Part shown: positions 38,297-49,983 of the stretch, one piece after another
How positions within the stretch are numbered: position 1 is the first letter of the stretch
Layout: every line of letters begins with the position of its first letter
Assembly: GCA_910574455.1 (NCBI GenBank)
Contig: CAJSYZ010000002.1
Coordinates: forward strand, 3,497,671 to 3,561,670
Source: Trichaptum fuscoviolaceum
Lineage: Eukaryota > Basidiomycota > Agaricomycetes > Hymenochaetales > Trichaptaceae
Direction: 5' to 3'
Length of the DNA stretch: 64,000 bases
Position numbers and translations under genes: made by a program
The notes under the pieces: model-generated
Database searches by the model: none
Told to the model about the DNA's origin: nothing
The model's input: only the letters and a program-made list of their open reading frames with translations

Positions 38297-41245
38297 TTAG
38301 ATAGCCAACGCATCTGACTCATCGATAAACAAACCACCGTCCATTTCGCCTAGAATATAATCGAGGATGTAGCTGTCTTGTACAAGGCGATTCAGCCTCG
38401 CAAGATGTCTCTCCGTATATGGTATTAGGGAGTGGACCAGTTCGTTCAGAGATGCAACACTGGCCGTGGAACCTACGGGTGTCCCATCAAGCTGAAGGAG
38501 TTTGCCGTGAGGATTGAATGCCTCCGAGATATCATCCAAAGTTCGCAACTTGAACACGGCGTGCAAGATAGTTTGGGCAACAACACTAGTTTTTGCAGTT
38601 GCATTCCATTCACGAACGTGCCGCAAGAGAGTGGCTAGCTCGTTTGCGGGAAGACTGCGAATAATATCGTAGAGTTCCATGTCGTCTGTCCCGACAAGAG
38701 CTTTGAATAATGACAAGAGCCTTCCCGGCTGATCCATCGCAAGAGCTAGAGATATTGCATTCCTATAATCTCTTATGGAAACATAGTTCTGGAAGTCCTG
38801 TTCTCTATTAATAAATTAATGGTAAGTCTTTTGATGCCGTAAACGATAGGTAACCCACTTTAACACATTTTTTTCGCGATCCGCGAGCTTATCCTGTTCT
38901 CTCTGCTCCGTACAGTCTGTCCAGAAAGTGATGACAGAGTCGGCCGCACCAGTCACTATTGTTTTCTCGTCAGAGCTGATTGCGAGTGCCCAGACCTTTT
39001 AAACACTTATGTCAGGCTTGTGCAATTCCTTATTTCAATCGGACTCACCTTATCCTCATGATTATCCATGGTTGCAACACATTCTTCACTTCGCACATTC
39101 CAAAGCTTCAGAAGACCATCAGATGCGGAACTTGCCAATTGCATATCGCGGTTTAGGAACTCAACCTGAAGGACTGAATTTGTATGTCCTTCGAAAGTCT
39201 CCATGATAAAGGATGTCAAGATCATAAATAAATTCCATACGATGACCCGCGCGCCGTACCTTGACACAAGTGAAATCGTCCAAATTCCACAGCTTGATGG
39301 TTTTATCGCCACTACCGGTAGCGAGGACCTTCTCCGTCTGACCAAACTTCACAGTCCAAACTCCACGTTTGTGACCTTTGCAAGTGCCTATGAGTTTCAT
39401 ATCTGCCTTTGTGACACCGGAGGCGCCAATCAGATAGGCTATTTCGTAAATTTTCGCCGTCTTATCCTGCGAGCCCGACGCGAGGAGCTGGTCATTCGGC
39501 GCGATGTCAAGCGAGTTGATGTCTTTCTCGTGTGCTTTATGGGTAGCCAAGCTCTTGTATCTTCTGCAGTTATCTGAATTCGGGTCTGAATTCATGGGTG
39601 ATAGATCCCACATTTTTATAGTTCTGTCCTGGCTTCCCGTAAACATGAAGCGTGGAGAGTCCATGCCACTGTCAGATGCCTTTCTCGACAGCGCGATAGC
39701 GCCGACGCTCTCAGTATGACCTTCACAAGAGCCGAGACAACGCCATGATTGAGTCTCGGATGAAAAAGACCATAGTCGGGCGGTATTGTCTTTACTTCCG
39801 CTCGCTAGGATGCGCCCATCTATACTTCGGGCTAAACAAAGGACGACGCCTGAATGGCCGGATAACAGTCGTGCATCGTTTGTCGCTGTGGAGTAAACCC
39901 GTACGAGCGAAGAATTAGCAGCTATCGCCAAATGTGAGTCTGCGCTAGTCACAGAAAGGAAAGTAGCTCCAATGACTTCATCGTTGAAACCGACAAGTTG
40001 TCTGATCAGCGAGTTATCGGCTAGAGAATGGAAAAGAATGTTCTGGTCTGCATGGACTGACATAATACTGAGCGAGGATGATAGATAGCTAAACGAGATA
40101 CACATCAGTCGAATATCCCTTACAAAACCATGTTAACTCACAAAGCGTCGGTTATTCCTCTTTGCTCCTCCAGATCGCTTGATACATCCGCATTGTCACC
40201 CATACTGAAGAGTGTTGTACCCGTATGAGCATCCCACACCTTTACCACACCCTTTTCACCTGCGGTGAAGAAATGTAACCGACTGTCATCGTCGACAACG
40301 ATACCGACAGCCTCAACTCTTTCTAAGATCGGGATTGTCCGGGTGAGAGTGGGTACAGATACGGCATTCCCCTTCCCCTTCCCCTTAGTGTTTGACGATG
40401 TGCTACTACCGACGAAGTCCCAAACGAGCACAACAGAATCACGACCCCCACTAATGAGCCAACGGCCATCTTTAGAGATAGACAAGCCCCTAGGCACAGA
40501 TACGTGCCCTTCAAGGATCGCAATGGGTTTCGAGATTCCAGATCTACTACTGCTTGCAGATAGGTCGAAAACGCGCAACCTCGTGTCCACTGATGCCGTT
40601 ATGAGTTGTAGGATGGGCTCGATGTTGATGGCCGTGGAGGTGTCATGAACATACCGGAACAGGAGTGAGCTGACGACTCCACCGTGTCCCCTGAAGGTGT
40701 GTGTGGCATAGCCTCTCCGAACATCCCAGACCTTCACAATGCCATCCGCGGAACCTGAAGCCAGAAGAGTTGAAGAAGGGTCGACTGTGCAGACATGTAC
40801 CGGCGCGTCATGAGCTCTGGATATAGTCCTCGACGGGCGTACTGTCTTTCCAGAGAGAGAAGTTGAAAGAGGATCGTTATAGATATGCATGCACAATGAG
40901 GCCGTGAAAACGACAAGGTGGGAAGAGGACTGGGTCAAGCATAGTGAATGGATAGTTTCTGAGTCCTAAGAATTATCAGAGGTACTGTTACAGTGAATTA
41001 AAAGGCTCGAGACTCACAGATGCGAAGCGACAAAGTTCTTGGCCATCTTCAAGACGAGTGAGAACGGCCTCTTCACCCACACAAGTAACGATGTGCAATG
41101 CGTCTAACGAAACAGCGACAGGTCCTCCAGTGTGCAAAGGCCCAATCACGCGTGACTTCTCAAAGCTAGTAGGTTTTATCAGTAAGATGCTCAGCTCTGC
41201 AAGCGTATAGATAATATGAGCCTACGTCGTTTTCAGCCGTGACAT
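38297..41245 (-). CDS. UTP13: U3 small nucleolar ribonucleoprotein WD40 protein (Utp13/TBL3)
   Basis: Utp13 is part of the UTP-B subcomplex of the small-subunit processome for 18S rRNA maturation in the nucleolus. Seven exons (41226-41245, 41018-41165, 40142-40965, 39260-40088, 39049-39198, 38859-38995, 38297-38804) give 871 residues. It has about 12-13 WD40 repeats arranged as two propellers, with clear repeats such as LLASGSADGIVKVWDVRRG, WLISGGRDSVVLVWDF, FMFTGSQDRTIKMWDL, LLASGSQDKTAKIYEI, VLATGSGDKTIKLWNL and LASSASDGLLKLWNV. After the repeats comes the Utp13-specific helical C-terminal domain (about residues 700-850; ALAMDQPGRLLSLFKAL, LLRHVREWNATAKTSVVAQ), which contacts other UTP-B proteins. 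Confidence 0.94.
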
Positions 41246-41919
41246 GATGGAACAAATGGCTGAGTAGCGAAATGGTCGAATTTTGCGCAAATTGTGTGCT
41301 ATTTTAAATCTCAGGGTTTAGTACTTAGTACAGTAGTACTACGTACAAGTTCTTATAAACAAAATATCTTAGTTACTAAATTTAGTAAGATGCTTACTAC
41401 TAGTATTACTGTAAAGCATGTGTAATTAATTCCTTTGTCACGTACTTCTCACGTTTTTAGTCCGCGGTCCAGCGCGGCGTTTAAAACTAGAGTATATTAC
41501 TTGCAGGCAAGTTAGTACTCCGTTACACATGTGAAACAAAATTATGTTGCATTGCTTGGAATGATTGCGAAGAATCTATAAACACAGTGATTCCGTACTA
41601 AAGAATTCCATTAAATTTGAATGATGGCACGTTGTCTGTTGCCGAGCGCGTGCCTTGTAAGAAGTACATCTTTTATTAGAAATACAATGTGCAGACCCTG
41701 AACTCGAAGGAAACTGATTTTCCCCTGAAACTAAGGAAACAATGATATGAATGCTGTAAGTAATAGTAAGCGCAAGTCAGGTTATAGACCCTAATGAAAA
41801 CCTGAGGGGGCCCACCAAATAGAAACAATTCCAAAAAAATTCTAGCCGTATCGTACACGCTGCCGGCAATACCCATCAAAACAGAAGATAGAATAAAGAG
41901 TAGTATCTCGCATCGCCAC
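41246..41919. other. Intergenic region, UTP13 / forkhead gene
   Basis: About 0.67 kb, AT-rich, with many short TACT/AGTA words around 41320-41410. It holds the UTP13 promoter and the forkhead gene 3' UTR. No exon seen. Confidence 0.35.
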
Positions 41920-43173
41920 TTATCGTCTATACCTTTGACCTAAATCAGCGCTGATACCCCGTTCGAGAAAGTCTTTTTTCACACGAAGTCTTGCTATCTC
42001 TGCGTGAGCCTCAGAAAGCTCATCCGCCATACGCGCAGCCATCGCCGATGATTGTTCTGCCTTCCTTCGCAGTTCCCTCACTTCCTCTTGAAGCTGTTCG
42101 ACAGTCATCCCAACTGTGCAGTGGCCGTAGGATGGCCTCATGACTGTTTCAGGAAGAGATTGAGGCGGACTTGGAGGAAATATGCGGTGCTCAAAGCTAG
42201 ACGCCCACACACTCCGATCTTCCGTGGCCTCATCGCTGCTTTCGAATGCATCGTCGGAACCTAATACAGAAGGATCACCAACACAGACATCATGAACTTC
42301 TTGCAGTTCCATCAGCTCTTCGTCATCGTCGTGGCGCTGAATAAGTGGCGATGGGCGCATCACGTACTGACGATAGTGAGGAGTAGAGTTATGGGGAGGG
42401 ATGGGTAGAGTACCAATTGAAGGAGTTTCGGGTTCTAGCTCGTAGTCTGAACCTTCGGTTCTAGCCTTGCTTGGGCGCCCACGACGAGGTGACTGCTCAT
42501 CTTGTGGTTTGGCAGCATTCTTGCTCTGACGACCACGTTTTCGGGGTCGCTTCGTACCCGGAGGAGCATCTAAGTTCACAGTCCAGTACGAGCCAAAGCC
42601 AGGTTCAGTGACAGGCTTAACCTGCCTCTCGAAGAGCCTGTTGAGAGATAGATGATGTCGGACAGATTGCTGGCATAATATGAATTGTATGATAAATCAT
42701 CATGAAAACAAAGGCTAACCTTCCATGCTGGTCCCGCTGTCTTGTAGTACGGATACTTTTGCTCCATTGCAGAATAAATGTCACGAATTGTTAGGCGTTT
42801 CCTGGCGCTGCCAAGAATAGCGCATCGTAATATGACTGGCAAAGTATGCTGTGGTCTCTCGTCGGAGTCGGGGAGGCAATCAAGCGAATCAGGACAATTC
42901 TCGTGAGCGGCGTGAGGTCGGTTTGAGGGGTAGGTAGGGTAGGTAGGGTAAAATGTCGAGGATTGAGTATCGGGTGTCGATGCTCTGCTCGCAGACTGGC
43001 TCGGCGAAGAAGAAACACTACAATTCGAATCATTTGTCTCGACTTGTTGAGATGAGCTAAAAAGAAAGGGTCAAAGTTCGTTTGGCAACGTGGATTTCTC
43101 AGATAAAATTAACATACAGGCTGCAAGCCTTTCTAGGAGACTGGGGATTCAGAAGATTTCGCAAGCTCGCCAT
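41920..43173 (-). CDS. Forkhead (FKH) transcription factor
   Basis: Three exons (43118-43173, 42720-43056, 41920-42669) give 380 residues. The winged-helix domain spans about residues 75-165: ILRCAILGSARKRLTIRDIYSAMEQKYPYYK, TAGPAWKQSVRHHLSLNRLF (recognition helix) and GFGSYWTVN. The split codon structure places an intron exactly before QSVRHHLSLN, a usual place. After the domain come an AT-hook-like basic patch (PRKRGRQSKN; RRGRPSKA), an acidic central part and a coiled coil at the C-terminus (MTVEQLQEEVRELRRKAEQ). The AT-hook patches and C-terminal coiled coil would help DNA binding and dimerisation. Fungal forkhead factors control cell cycle, morphogenesis or secondary metabolism; which role applies cannot be told. 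The start is supported by MASLRNLLNPQSPR, then an intron. Confidence 0.88.
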
Positions 43174-43687
43174 GATAGACCTACAAAAGAGCAGCCGGGG
43201 GAGGCGTAGTAAGTGGCAGAATATTGTGGTTAACTGGAAGCGAACGTATTTATGTGTGTGGGTCCCTTTTCCCACACTCTTTCTCTTGTTCCTCGAAGGT
43301 TTACGCTCCGAGACTACCGCAGTAGCCGATATCGTTGCCGTAACTAGGGCTGGCTTTAATCCACTAATTCTCGCAGAACAAGCCGCTTGTTTACAAGACT
43401 CATCTCTTTGATGCAGATACGCTTCTTGTCCTTGCATAGGATCAATACCAGGATCAGATGACTGTATTTAACGTGTGGGATACATTTCTGGGCCGTTAGT
43501 ACTTGTAGGTCCCCTAATACTTCGTCAATTGCATCACTACAAGTCTGGCAAGACCAGATTGCTTTAAGTGCAAACACAACCCCACCAAGGACAACCACGC
43601 TCTTTATTGATCTCTCCGTATGTCACGATTCAAGCAACAGGGGGTGATCAGGCTCCATAAGCAATGCTCGTGACTGCATAGAACAGA
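43174..43687. promoter_or_regulatory. Upstream region of the forkhead gene
   Basis: This region lies between the forkhead start and the 3' end of the NIPSNAP gene. Open frames of 80-110 codons exist on the minus strand but have no recognisable features. Probably promoter plus leader. Confidence 0.35.
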
Positions 43688-44991
43688 TTACTTGAGAGGA
43701 CTGAATGGTAGAGCCACCATTATATTGGAGTCCATGTACTTCCCCAGCTGCGATGTCTGGTGTATAATCCGTCAGTCGGGCTTGAAGCGCGTTATAAAAT
43801 CAATCAAACCTTGTGAACAGTATCACTCCAACCGTCTACCTGCCACGCCTTCTCTCGAGTTTCCTTACGGGTTTGTAGATCCCTAGTCGACATTTGTTAG
43901 ACATAACGCGCAAGTGCAATGATATATTGATACACGTACGGATATTGCCATAAATGGTGAACCATGTGCAGCCTTCCCACTTGCGAAAACCACGCTCCCA
44001 CAGGTTCAATGAGTTTTCGTCGGGCTTCTATTCCCCTCCGCCTGTGAAAGTCCATAGACAAGATAAATCGATCTGATAGCCAAACACTAGATCAAGATAG
44101 ATTACCAGGTACTCTCCCATTCCAACAGCTTCCCAGGTAACAGTTGATAACTCCGTAATTCGAAGATGCCTCCTTGCGTTCGAGGGGGTGAGGAGGGTAA
44201 GAAAGCAAACTCCTGATTTAGCTGCGTAGACCTTGATGTGAGATACGGCAGCATATCGTTGTATGCATTTATGTGCTGCATGTCCTTTTTAGTCGCCAGT
44301 GTTACAAGTCAAGCAATTGCGATATACATACGTCGGAATCACGAATGAGGCGCGACGAACGATCGAAGCCGCCATAGTTCTCATACTCGGTGATATGAAC
44401 TGTTCGTGGTAGAAGGTACAATATGAGCTGTACGGTACATTGTGAATGTCAAGTAGACGACAAACCAAAAGTGTCATTCTCCCCCACTATTGTCTCCCAG
44501 CTTCCCGTAAGCTTCACATGCAAGTCCGAGTCTGACTTCACACCGGTATAGTACTTTTCACTGCAAGAAATGTTGAAACATTAGTGCTCCTATTTACACT
44601 GACTGCCCAGGGGTTATGGGACTTACGCTGCCTTCTTGTATTTGTCTAAAGCATCAGGTTTAACTCGATGGACTGAAGGGTATATTGACAGGGCAAAAGT
44701 CCCAAGCAAGTTGACAGTATTCGTTAGAGTCTATTCGAAAAAGATTTGTACGTTTCACTCACATTCAAATACGTGCAAGTACTTTCCCCGCGCTACTAGA
44801 CGTGAGTGCTGCTGCATCTCCACATCTCCAACCTTCTTCGCTTCCGGTGAGCCATAAACTATACTCTAGAGAGTGAAATCAAAGCCATTCCTGAAGTCAA
44901 TAAATGCAAGACTAAGTACCTGTAGCGACACGTTCCTCTTCAAAGTAGTCAGTGCGGGCTTCACTTGACCTGACAGTCGTCGTGTCAACAT
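43688..44991 (-). CDS. NIPSNAP family mitochondrial protein
   Basis: This gene is only visible after splicing. Nine exons: 44920-44991, 44763-44865, 44627-44672, 44466-44560, 44332-44399, 44106-44275, 43940-44041, 43810-43882, 43688-43747; total 262 residues. The N-terminus (MLTRRLSGQVKPALTTLKRNVSL) is a basic amphipathic mitochondrial presequence. Two dimeric alpha/beta-barrel NIPSNAP halves follow: FHRVKPDALDKYKKAAEKYY with GSWETIVGENDTFVHITEYEN, and then GGIFELRSYQLLPGKLLEWESTW with VGRLHMVHHLWQYPDLQTRKETR and WSDTVHK. NIPSNAP proteins sit in mitochondria and in animals act as mitophagy 'eat me' signals; the function in fungi is not settled. One acceptor (44275 or nine bases upstream) is ambiguous and would add DMQ. 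Confidence 0.9.
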
Positions 44992-45283
44992 GGTACGCAA
45001 TAAGCGGTGATGAGCAAAGGAAAGAATGGTGTAAGCCTAAGTCACGGTAGTATTCAAATGAGTGTTTCGATAAAGGTCAGGTAGAAGATCAAGTTATAGA
45101 AGGAGTCCACAGTTGCTAATGGTCGTGGATGAAGTGAGATGCAAACTCAACGGGGATACAGTGCGGTCGACTTGAATTGCCTCCGTGCGGCTCTAAGTAA
45201 GTTCAAGTTGAATCCATAGTACTACATAATAGTATGGGAAACTAGTACGTCATTTATTTCTTATTCAAGTTTAGGCAAGTCCT

Positions 45284-47184
45284 CTACAATGCAACTCTTC
45301 GGAGCCAGATTTCATGCACTTCCCAGGGATCCTTTGCGTTCTCAAGGAGCTCAATGCGGATTGACTGTATATCCACTTTCTGGTCCTTTGAAGAGTCAAT
45401 TGTGAAACAGCATTCCTTTAAAAGCAAATTTTTATCCGTGGAGGCAATAGGTGTTAATGCCGACCCCTCTGCTGGTAGGTCAGTGTCAAAGCATCTGGTC
45501 CCATTCTTGCCCTTAGACTAACGTCCATCAGCTGGAGTTTGCAGCAAGAGCTTCGTACAGATGCTTACCCATATACCATTGGTCAGTAAGAAAGTCACCA
45601 TACTTGATAACAACAAACGTGCCGTGCCTGTTCGAACGAGAAGCACGACTTGCAGTTCATTTTTTGAAGTGGATTGCAAGGGCCCATCGAGAATTCTCAA
45701 TGCCATCCAGTCTCCTATCTTTCCTTCTATACTTAGAGCTTAGCTATGTTTCAGATGATGGTCATACCTTCAGCTCACCGGATGGGCTGCGGAATGAAGT
45801 CATAGGGTTATCATCCACAGCATTGGACAAAGCATTGTAGATATACGCATTGACCATTTCTCCGTCGAGCATTTTCTGGGCCTCGTGGACCTGGGGGTTC
45901 ATCTCATTCGCATGTGAAACAACTGAATAGCCATAACCAGGTGTCAAGTTTATGTTCGTTTCTATCAAGCAAGCCCCTTTGAGGCAAGGAGACCGATTTA
46001 TATCGAAAGGCGGCGGCTTTGCGGCTATCGACACATAAGGCAACCTTTTGAAGTTTTCGGATCCAGTTATCTCAAACAGATATTCAAGAGCTCGAGTCTG
46101 AGAATACTTTCAATAAGATTACTGAGACAATAGAAGCGCAGTAGCCCATACCATGTATTTATCATTTCGCTCGTCGCCTTCCGCGCCCACTGTGAATGGC
46201 TGTCCACCCCCGAGTTCAATTCCGTGGTCAAGCCATGTCTCTGCTCGACGGTTTGCCAGGATTGTGAAATAGTTATCTGCCATTTGGAGCTCATCCTCGG
46301 CCAGATTAAGCTTTCTAAGAAGTTGAAGGAAATCAACGACAGCGTTCCTTCGGATGAACGCTCCGTGGCCAAGCCATGCAAAAGACGTTGATATCCTCTC
46401 ATCATAACTTACAACAGTTCTTAGCCGGGATAAAAGATGCTCATGAGTGGGCAGGAGGTGTATGGAATAAAGAGACGGTTCTTCGATGATGAACGAACGC
46501 ATGGCTTCGATAATCTCCGGGCGGACTAAATAGTCATCATCCTGCCCCAAATTGCCCCAAATTAGAAGCTTTCAATGTGAATCAATGTTCAAAGATCATA
46601 ATCTCACCTGTATGAAGCAGTAGGGAGTTTCTGATTCAGCACAAGCTATAAACCTAGCCTGAAAATAAATATTCGATGGTGAATTGTATATTTTGAGTTT
46701 TGCAGGGTTGCAGTTGGTGTCGGCGAACATCTGGGCGATGGGTTAGCATCATAAGGTAGATGAATGGACTTTACACTACACGCACCTCCACCGTAAGTGG
46801 GTTAGGATTATTATTCCAGACGATAACACGGGAGATGGTGCCGTGTAGATAAAGAGAACAAAGAAGAGAGGATATTAAAAGTACATTGTCGAGTCGCGAC
46901 CAATTGAGGATAACCGCAGTCGTGTCCGCAATCTCCGTTGCATTTCGCAAACTTCTGAAAGTTACGTTAGTGTATGCTGACTCGGATGCGGTTGAGTCTG
47001 CGGAGAGGTATGTAAGTTGGTGAGGTCGGGAAAATGGAATATCCAGATTCTGAAGTTTGCGTAAGAGGCGGCGTTGATAAACACCTTTCCGGTCGTGATC
47101 TGAAAATGCTACGAGTACGGCTAAGAAAGCAGTGGCTATCGCAGTTATCGAGAGAACTCGGTAAGGTACGGTAAATTGACGCAT
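45284..47184 (-). CDS. Type II membrane glycosyltransferase-like protein (basidiomycete family)
   Basis: Six exons (46786-47184, 46608-46730, 46152-46541, 45779-46097, 45569-45714, 45284-45517) give 536 residues. There is an N-terminal signal anchor at about residues 7-27 (PYRVLSITAIATAFLAVLVAF), so the catalytic part faces the Golgi lumen. The domain starts VILNWSRLDNVLLISSLLCS ... ISRVIVWNNNPNPL, then FQARFIACAESETPYCFIQDDDYLVRPEII, where DDD is a candidate DxD metal/nucleotide-sugar motif, then STSFAWLGHGAFIRR and ADNYFTILANRR with LGGGQPFTVGAEGDERN. I recall this pattern as a family common in Agaricomycetes and of unproven activity, distantly like GT64/exostosin. The C-terminal part is a small beta domain ending HEIWLRRVAL. 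Confidence 0.78.
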
Positions 47185-47527
47185 GAGGTTGGGGTCGCGA
47201 CCCGACAGACCAACAGATTGTCAGAAGTTTCGCAGCGATACTGAGTCCAAAGGCAATTTATGTTAGGTGCTTGATTGCGATAGAGACCACAATTTTCTTT
47301 ACTAGTAGCTGTCTCGTAGTAGTTGAAGTTGAAGAAAGTTGACGGCCTGATTGGTTGCCGGTGTACCCATTGGCAGCGCAGACACAGCCACTGGCAGAGG
47401 CTGAGAATACCAATACCCAAGTCAATCTCCATTCAATGTCTCCAAGTACACGATGTCCGCGTATGCCCTGGTTTATGCACATCTGCCTCGAATATTGTGT
47501 CACTAAGATTTCCTTACTCCTGCTTCA
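47185..47527. promoter_or_regulatory. Divergent promoter, glycosyltransferase-like / MOCS1A
   Basis: This 343-base region separates divergent starts. No exon or strong motif is seen. Confidence 0.35.
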
Positions 47528-49000
47528 ATGCTACGGACGCGAAAAGCATCAATTCTCGGACCTTGCAAAAGACTATGCTCATCCGCTGCCACTCCGAACA
47601 TAACTGTGGTCGAAGCTCGTACTAGAGCTCAAGTGCGCATTACTGCGTCCTTCGTTCTGTTATTGCGCTCTGACTTAACTCGTCACTATTATAGAAGCGT
47701 ATTGCGGAGGTCGATAAAGCATTCCCTACTCCACCCCTTTTCGATGCTTTCAACCGTCGGCACGACTATTTGCGGATTTCCCTCTCAGAGAAGTGCAACC
47801 TTCGATGTATGTTTACGAAATAAACATGGGCAAAGTACTGTAATAATCAAACTCTACAGGCTTCTATTGTATGCCCAGCGAAGGTGTTGAGTTGAGCCCA
47901 GGCCCGAGTATTCTCTCGGATGACGAAGTCATACGTTTAGCATCTCTTTTCGTCAATTGTGGAATTACGAAGATACGATTGACAGGAGGAGAGCCGACGA
48001 TTAGGAAAGGCATTGTTGAGCTTGTTGGTGTGTACGCTTGTGGCTTCGTTCATCCACTGTGTTGCGTTCTAATAGAACTTATTCCAGGGCGACTCGGAGA
48101 ACTGCGAAACCATGGGTTGAAAGCAATTGCAATGACAAGCAATGGTGTTGCCTTACATCGCAAGCTCCCTGCCTTGATTGATAATGGACTGACTCATCTC
48201 AACCTCAGGTATGTTGCATGATTCAGGTCAGATCAATCATCGGGACTCAAAGTCGCTAGTCTGGACACTCTTGATCCTTTCAAGTTCGAGATTATGACTC
48301 GTCGATCGGGACATGAAGCTGTCATTCGCTCACTCGATATTGCTCTCAAATCGCCTCGTCTGCAATCTGTGAAGTTGAATGTTGTGATTATACGTGACTT
48401 GAATGACATGGAGATCTTGGATTTTGTTCGCATGACGGAAGACTTGCCACTCTCTATCCGATTTATTGAGTTCATGCCATTTACTGGTAAGTTAGTTCTT
48501 AATCTGAAGGATGAAATTTTCCTCATTCTTTTTGATTTTATCAGGCAACAAATGGGATAAGCGCAAAATGATCGCTTCTTCGGAGCTGTTGGGTCGTATT
48601 TCTACGGTCTATCCCAATTTATACAAAATCTCCGATGAACTGAATGACACAGCTCGATCGTATGGTATTCCCGGGTTCAAAGGCACATTCGGCTTCATCA
48701 GCAGTATGTCAGATCATTTCTGTGGTACTTGTAACCGTCTACGGATTACAGCAGATGGTAAAATTAAAGTACGGTCTGATCTGAATCAAAGATGCGATAC
48801 CTACTGATGACATCATGCTATAGGTCTGCTTATTTGACAGTGAAGAAGTCTCCTTACGGGAAGTCCTCCGTTCGGGCGCTTCGGATCTTCAATTGCTAAA
48901 TGTTGTACGAGGCGCTCTTCATATGAAAAAAGAAAAACATGCGGGTATGGAGGATATCGATGTGAAGAATAACAGGCCAATGATATTGATCGGTGGTTGA
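47528..49000 (+). CDS. MOCS1: GTP 3',8-cyclase, MoaA part of MOCS1 (molybdenum cofactor synthesis)
   Basis: The radical SAM enzyme converts GTP to 3',8-cyclo-GTP in the first step of molybdenum cofactor synthesis. Seven exons: 47528-47632, 47695-47806, 47860-48027, 48088-48208, 48260-48486, 48545-48768, 48824-49000; 377 residues. The N-terminal 4Fe-4S cluster is CNLRCFYC (C69, C73, C76), with [16 protein letters not shown] and NLSLDTLDP. The C-terminal cluster cysteines are in [19 protein letters not shown]. The frame ends [12 protein letters not shown]: the conserved C-terminal Gly-Gly that is essential for MoaA. The N-terminus ([19 protein letters not shown]) looks mitochondrial, as in other eukaryotes. 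The MoaC frame starts 166 bases downstream on the same strand. Confidence 0.95.
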
Positions 49001-49071
49001 GTCTATTCTTTCTTGCATATTACAAGTCCACATGTAGCATAGACCTCATTGTTATTTTGTATTCAATACAG

Positions 49072-49802
49072 ATACTACTCGGAAGACTGCGAGACGGCGT
49101 CATAATACGATACGATCTAGATACCGTGGCATCGTAAGATCGAGTCAACATACCACTATCCGGCTTATGTCGAGCTTCTCGAGTGCTCAACATGGTCTGA
49201 CTCACATTGACGACCACGGGCGCCCTTCTATGGTCGATGTTTCAGAGAAAGCTATTACGAAAAGGACGGCTAGCGCTCAAGGAAGAATATTCATTCCCAA
49301 AATGGCTTTTGATCTACTTAACAGTCAAAGTATGGGTTCAGGTATCCCCCCAGCACAATTAACTTCCCAAATGGATGAGGACAGCATCCGCCGATTAGAG
49401 AAGGCCAATTCGAAAGGGAACGTTCTGACTGTGGCTCAGCTAGCGGGGATCATGGCTAGCAAACGAACTTCAGAATTGATTCCGCTCTGCCATCCGATTC
49501 CCTTGACGCATGTTTCAGTAACACTTACGCTTGAGGAAACCGGTGACTCGGCGGCTGCACAGGACAGTCACATCCCAGATACAAATCTTTCTCAGAACTA
49601 CAGTGTTCTATGTCGAGCAACAGCCGTTTGTACCGGAAAGACCGGAGTTGAGATGGAAGCTCTCACCGCTGTTTCAACCAGCCTGTTGACTGTCTGGGAC
49701 ATGCTCAAAGCCGTCGCGGGGAGAGAGATGCTAATCACGGATGTGTATGTTTCCAGCAAAGAAGGAGGAAAGAGTGGCGACTTCTCGAGGCCATGTTCAT
49801 GA
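49072..49802 (+). CDS. MOCS1: Cyclic pyranopterin monophosphate synthase, MoaC part of MOCS1
   Basis: MoaC converts 3',8-cyclo-GTP to cyclic pyranopterin monophosphate. The open frame runs from the acceptor AG at 49070-49071 to 49802 without a stop. An internal ATG at 49167 gives a stand-alone protein of 211 residues. Motifs: MVDVSEKAITKRTA, KGNVLTVAQLAGIMASKRTSELIPLCHPIPL, TGKTGVEMEALTAVS, TVWDMLKA and ITDVYVSSKEGGKSGDF. Splicing from a donor at 48993 in the last MoaA exon to this acceptor would give one MoaA-MoaC polypeptide of 618 residues that lacks the C-terminal Gly-Gly. If this splice is not used, MoaC must be translated from a bicistronic message or from its own promoter in the 166-base gap. 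Which form dominates cannot be told from sequence. Confidence 0.92.
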
Positions 49803-49983
49803 TGTGTCTAATTTTGAGGAAGACGGAGGCGATACGTAGCATCGGAAGCTCAAAGCTGACCTACAGCAATCATTAAGCAAATGCATCATCTATACGGACA
49901 GCAATCCAACAGCTGAACAGTTTTTTTTCGCAAATACACGATATGCTGCCCGATTGCGACCACGCGATGTCCTCAATCTGACA

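Noticed and set aside
42920..42960. Short tandem repeat of GGTAGGGTA type resembling a telomere-like repeat
   Set aside because: It is only about three units long and codes for a Tyr-Pro-Thr repeat in the forkhead protein.
43356..43598. 80-codon minus-strand frame with hydrophobic start upstream of the forkhead gene
   Set aside because: No homology pattern and no splice link to neighbouring exons; more likely leader sequence.
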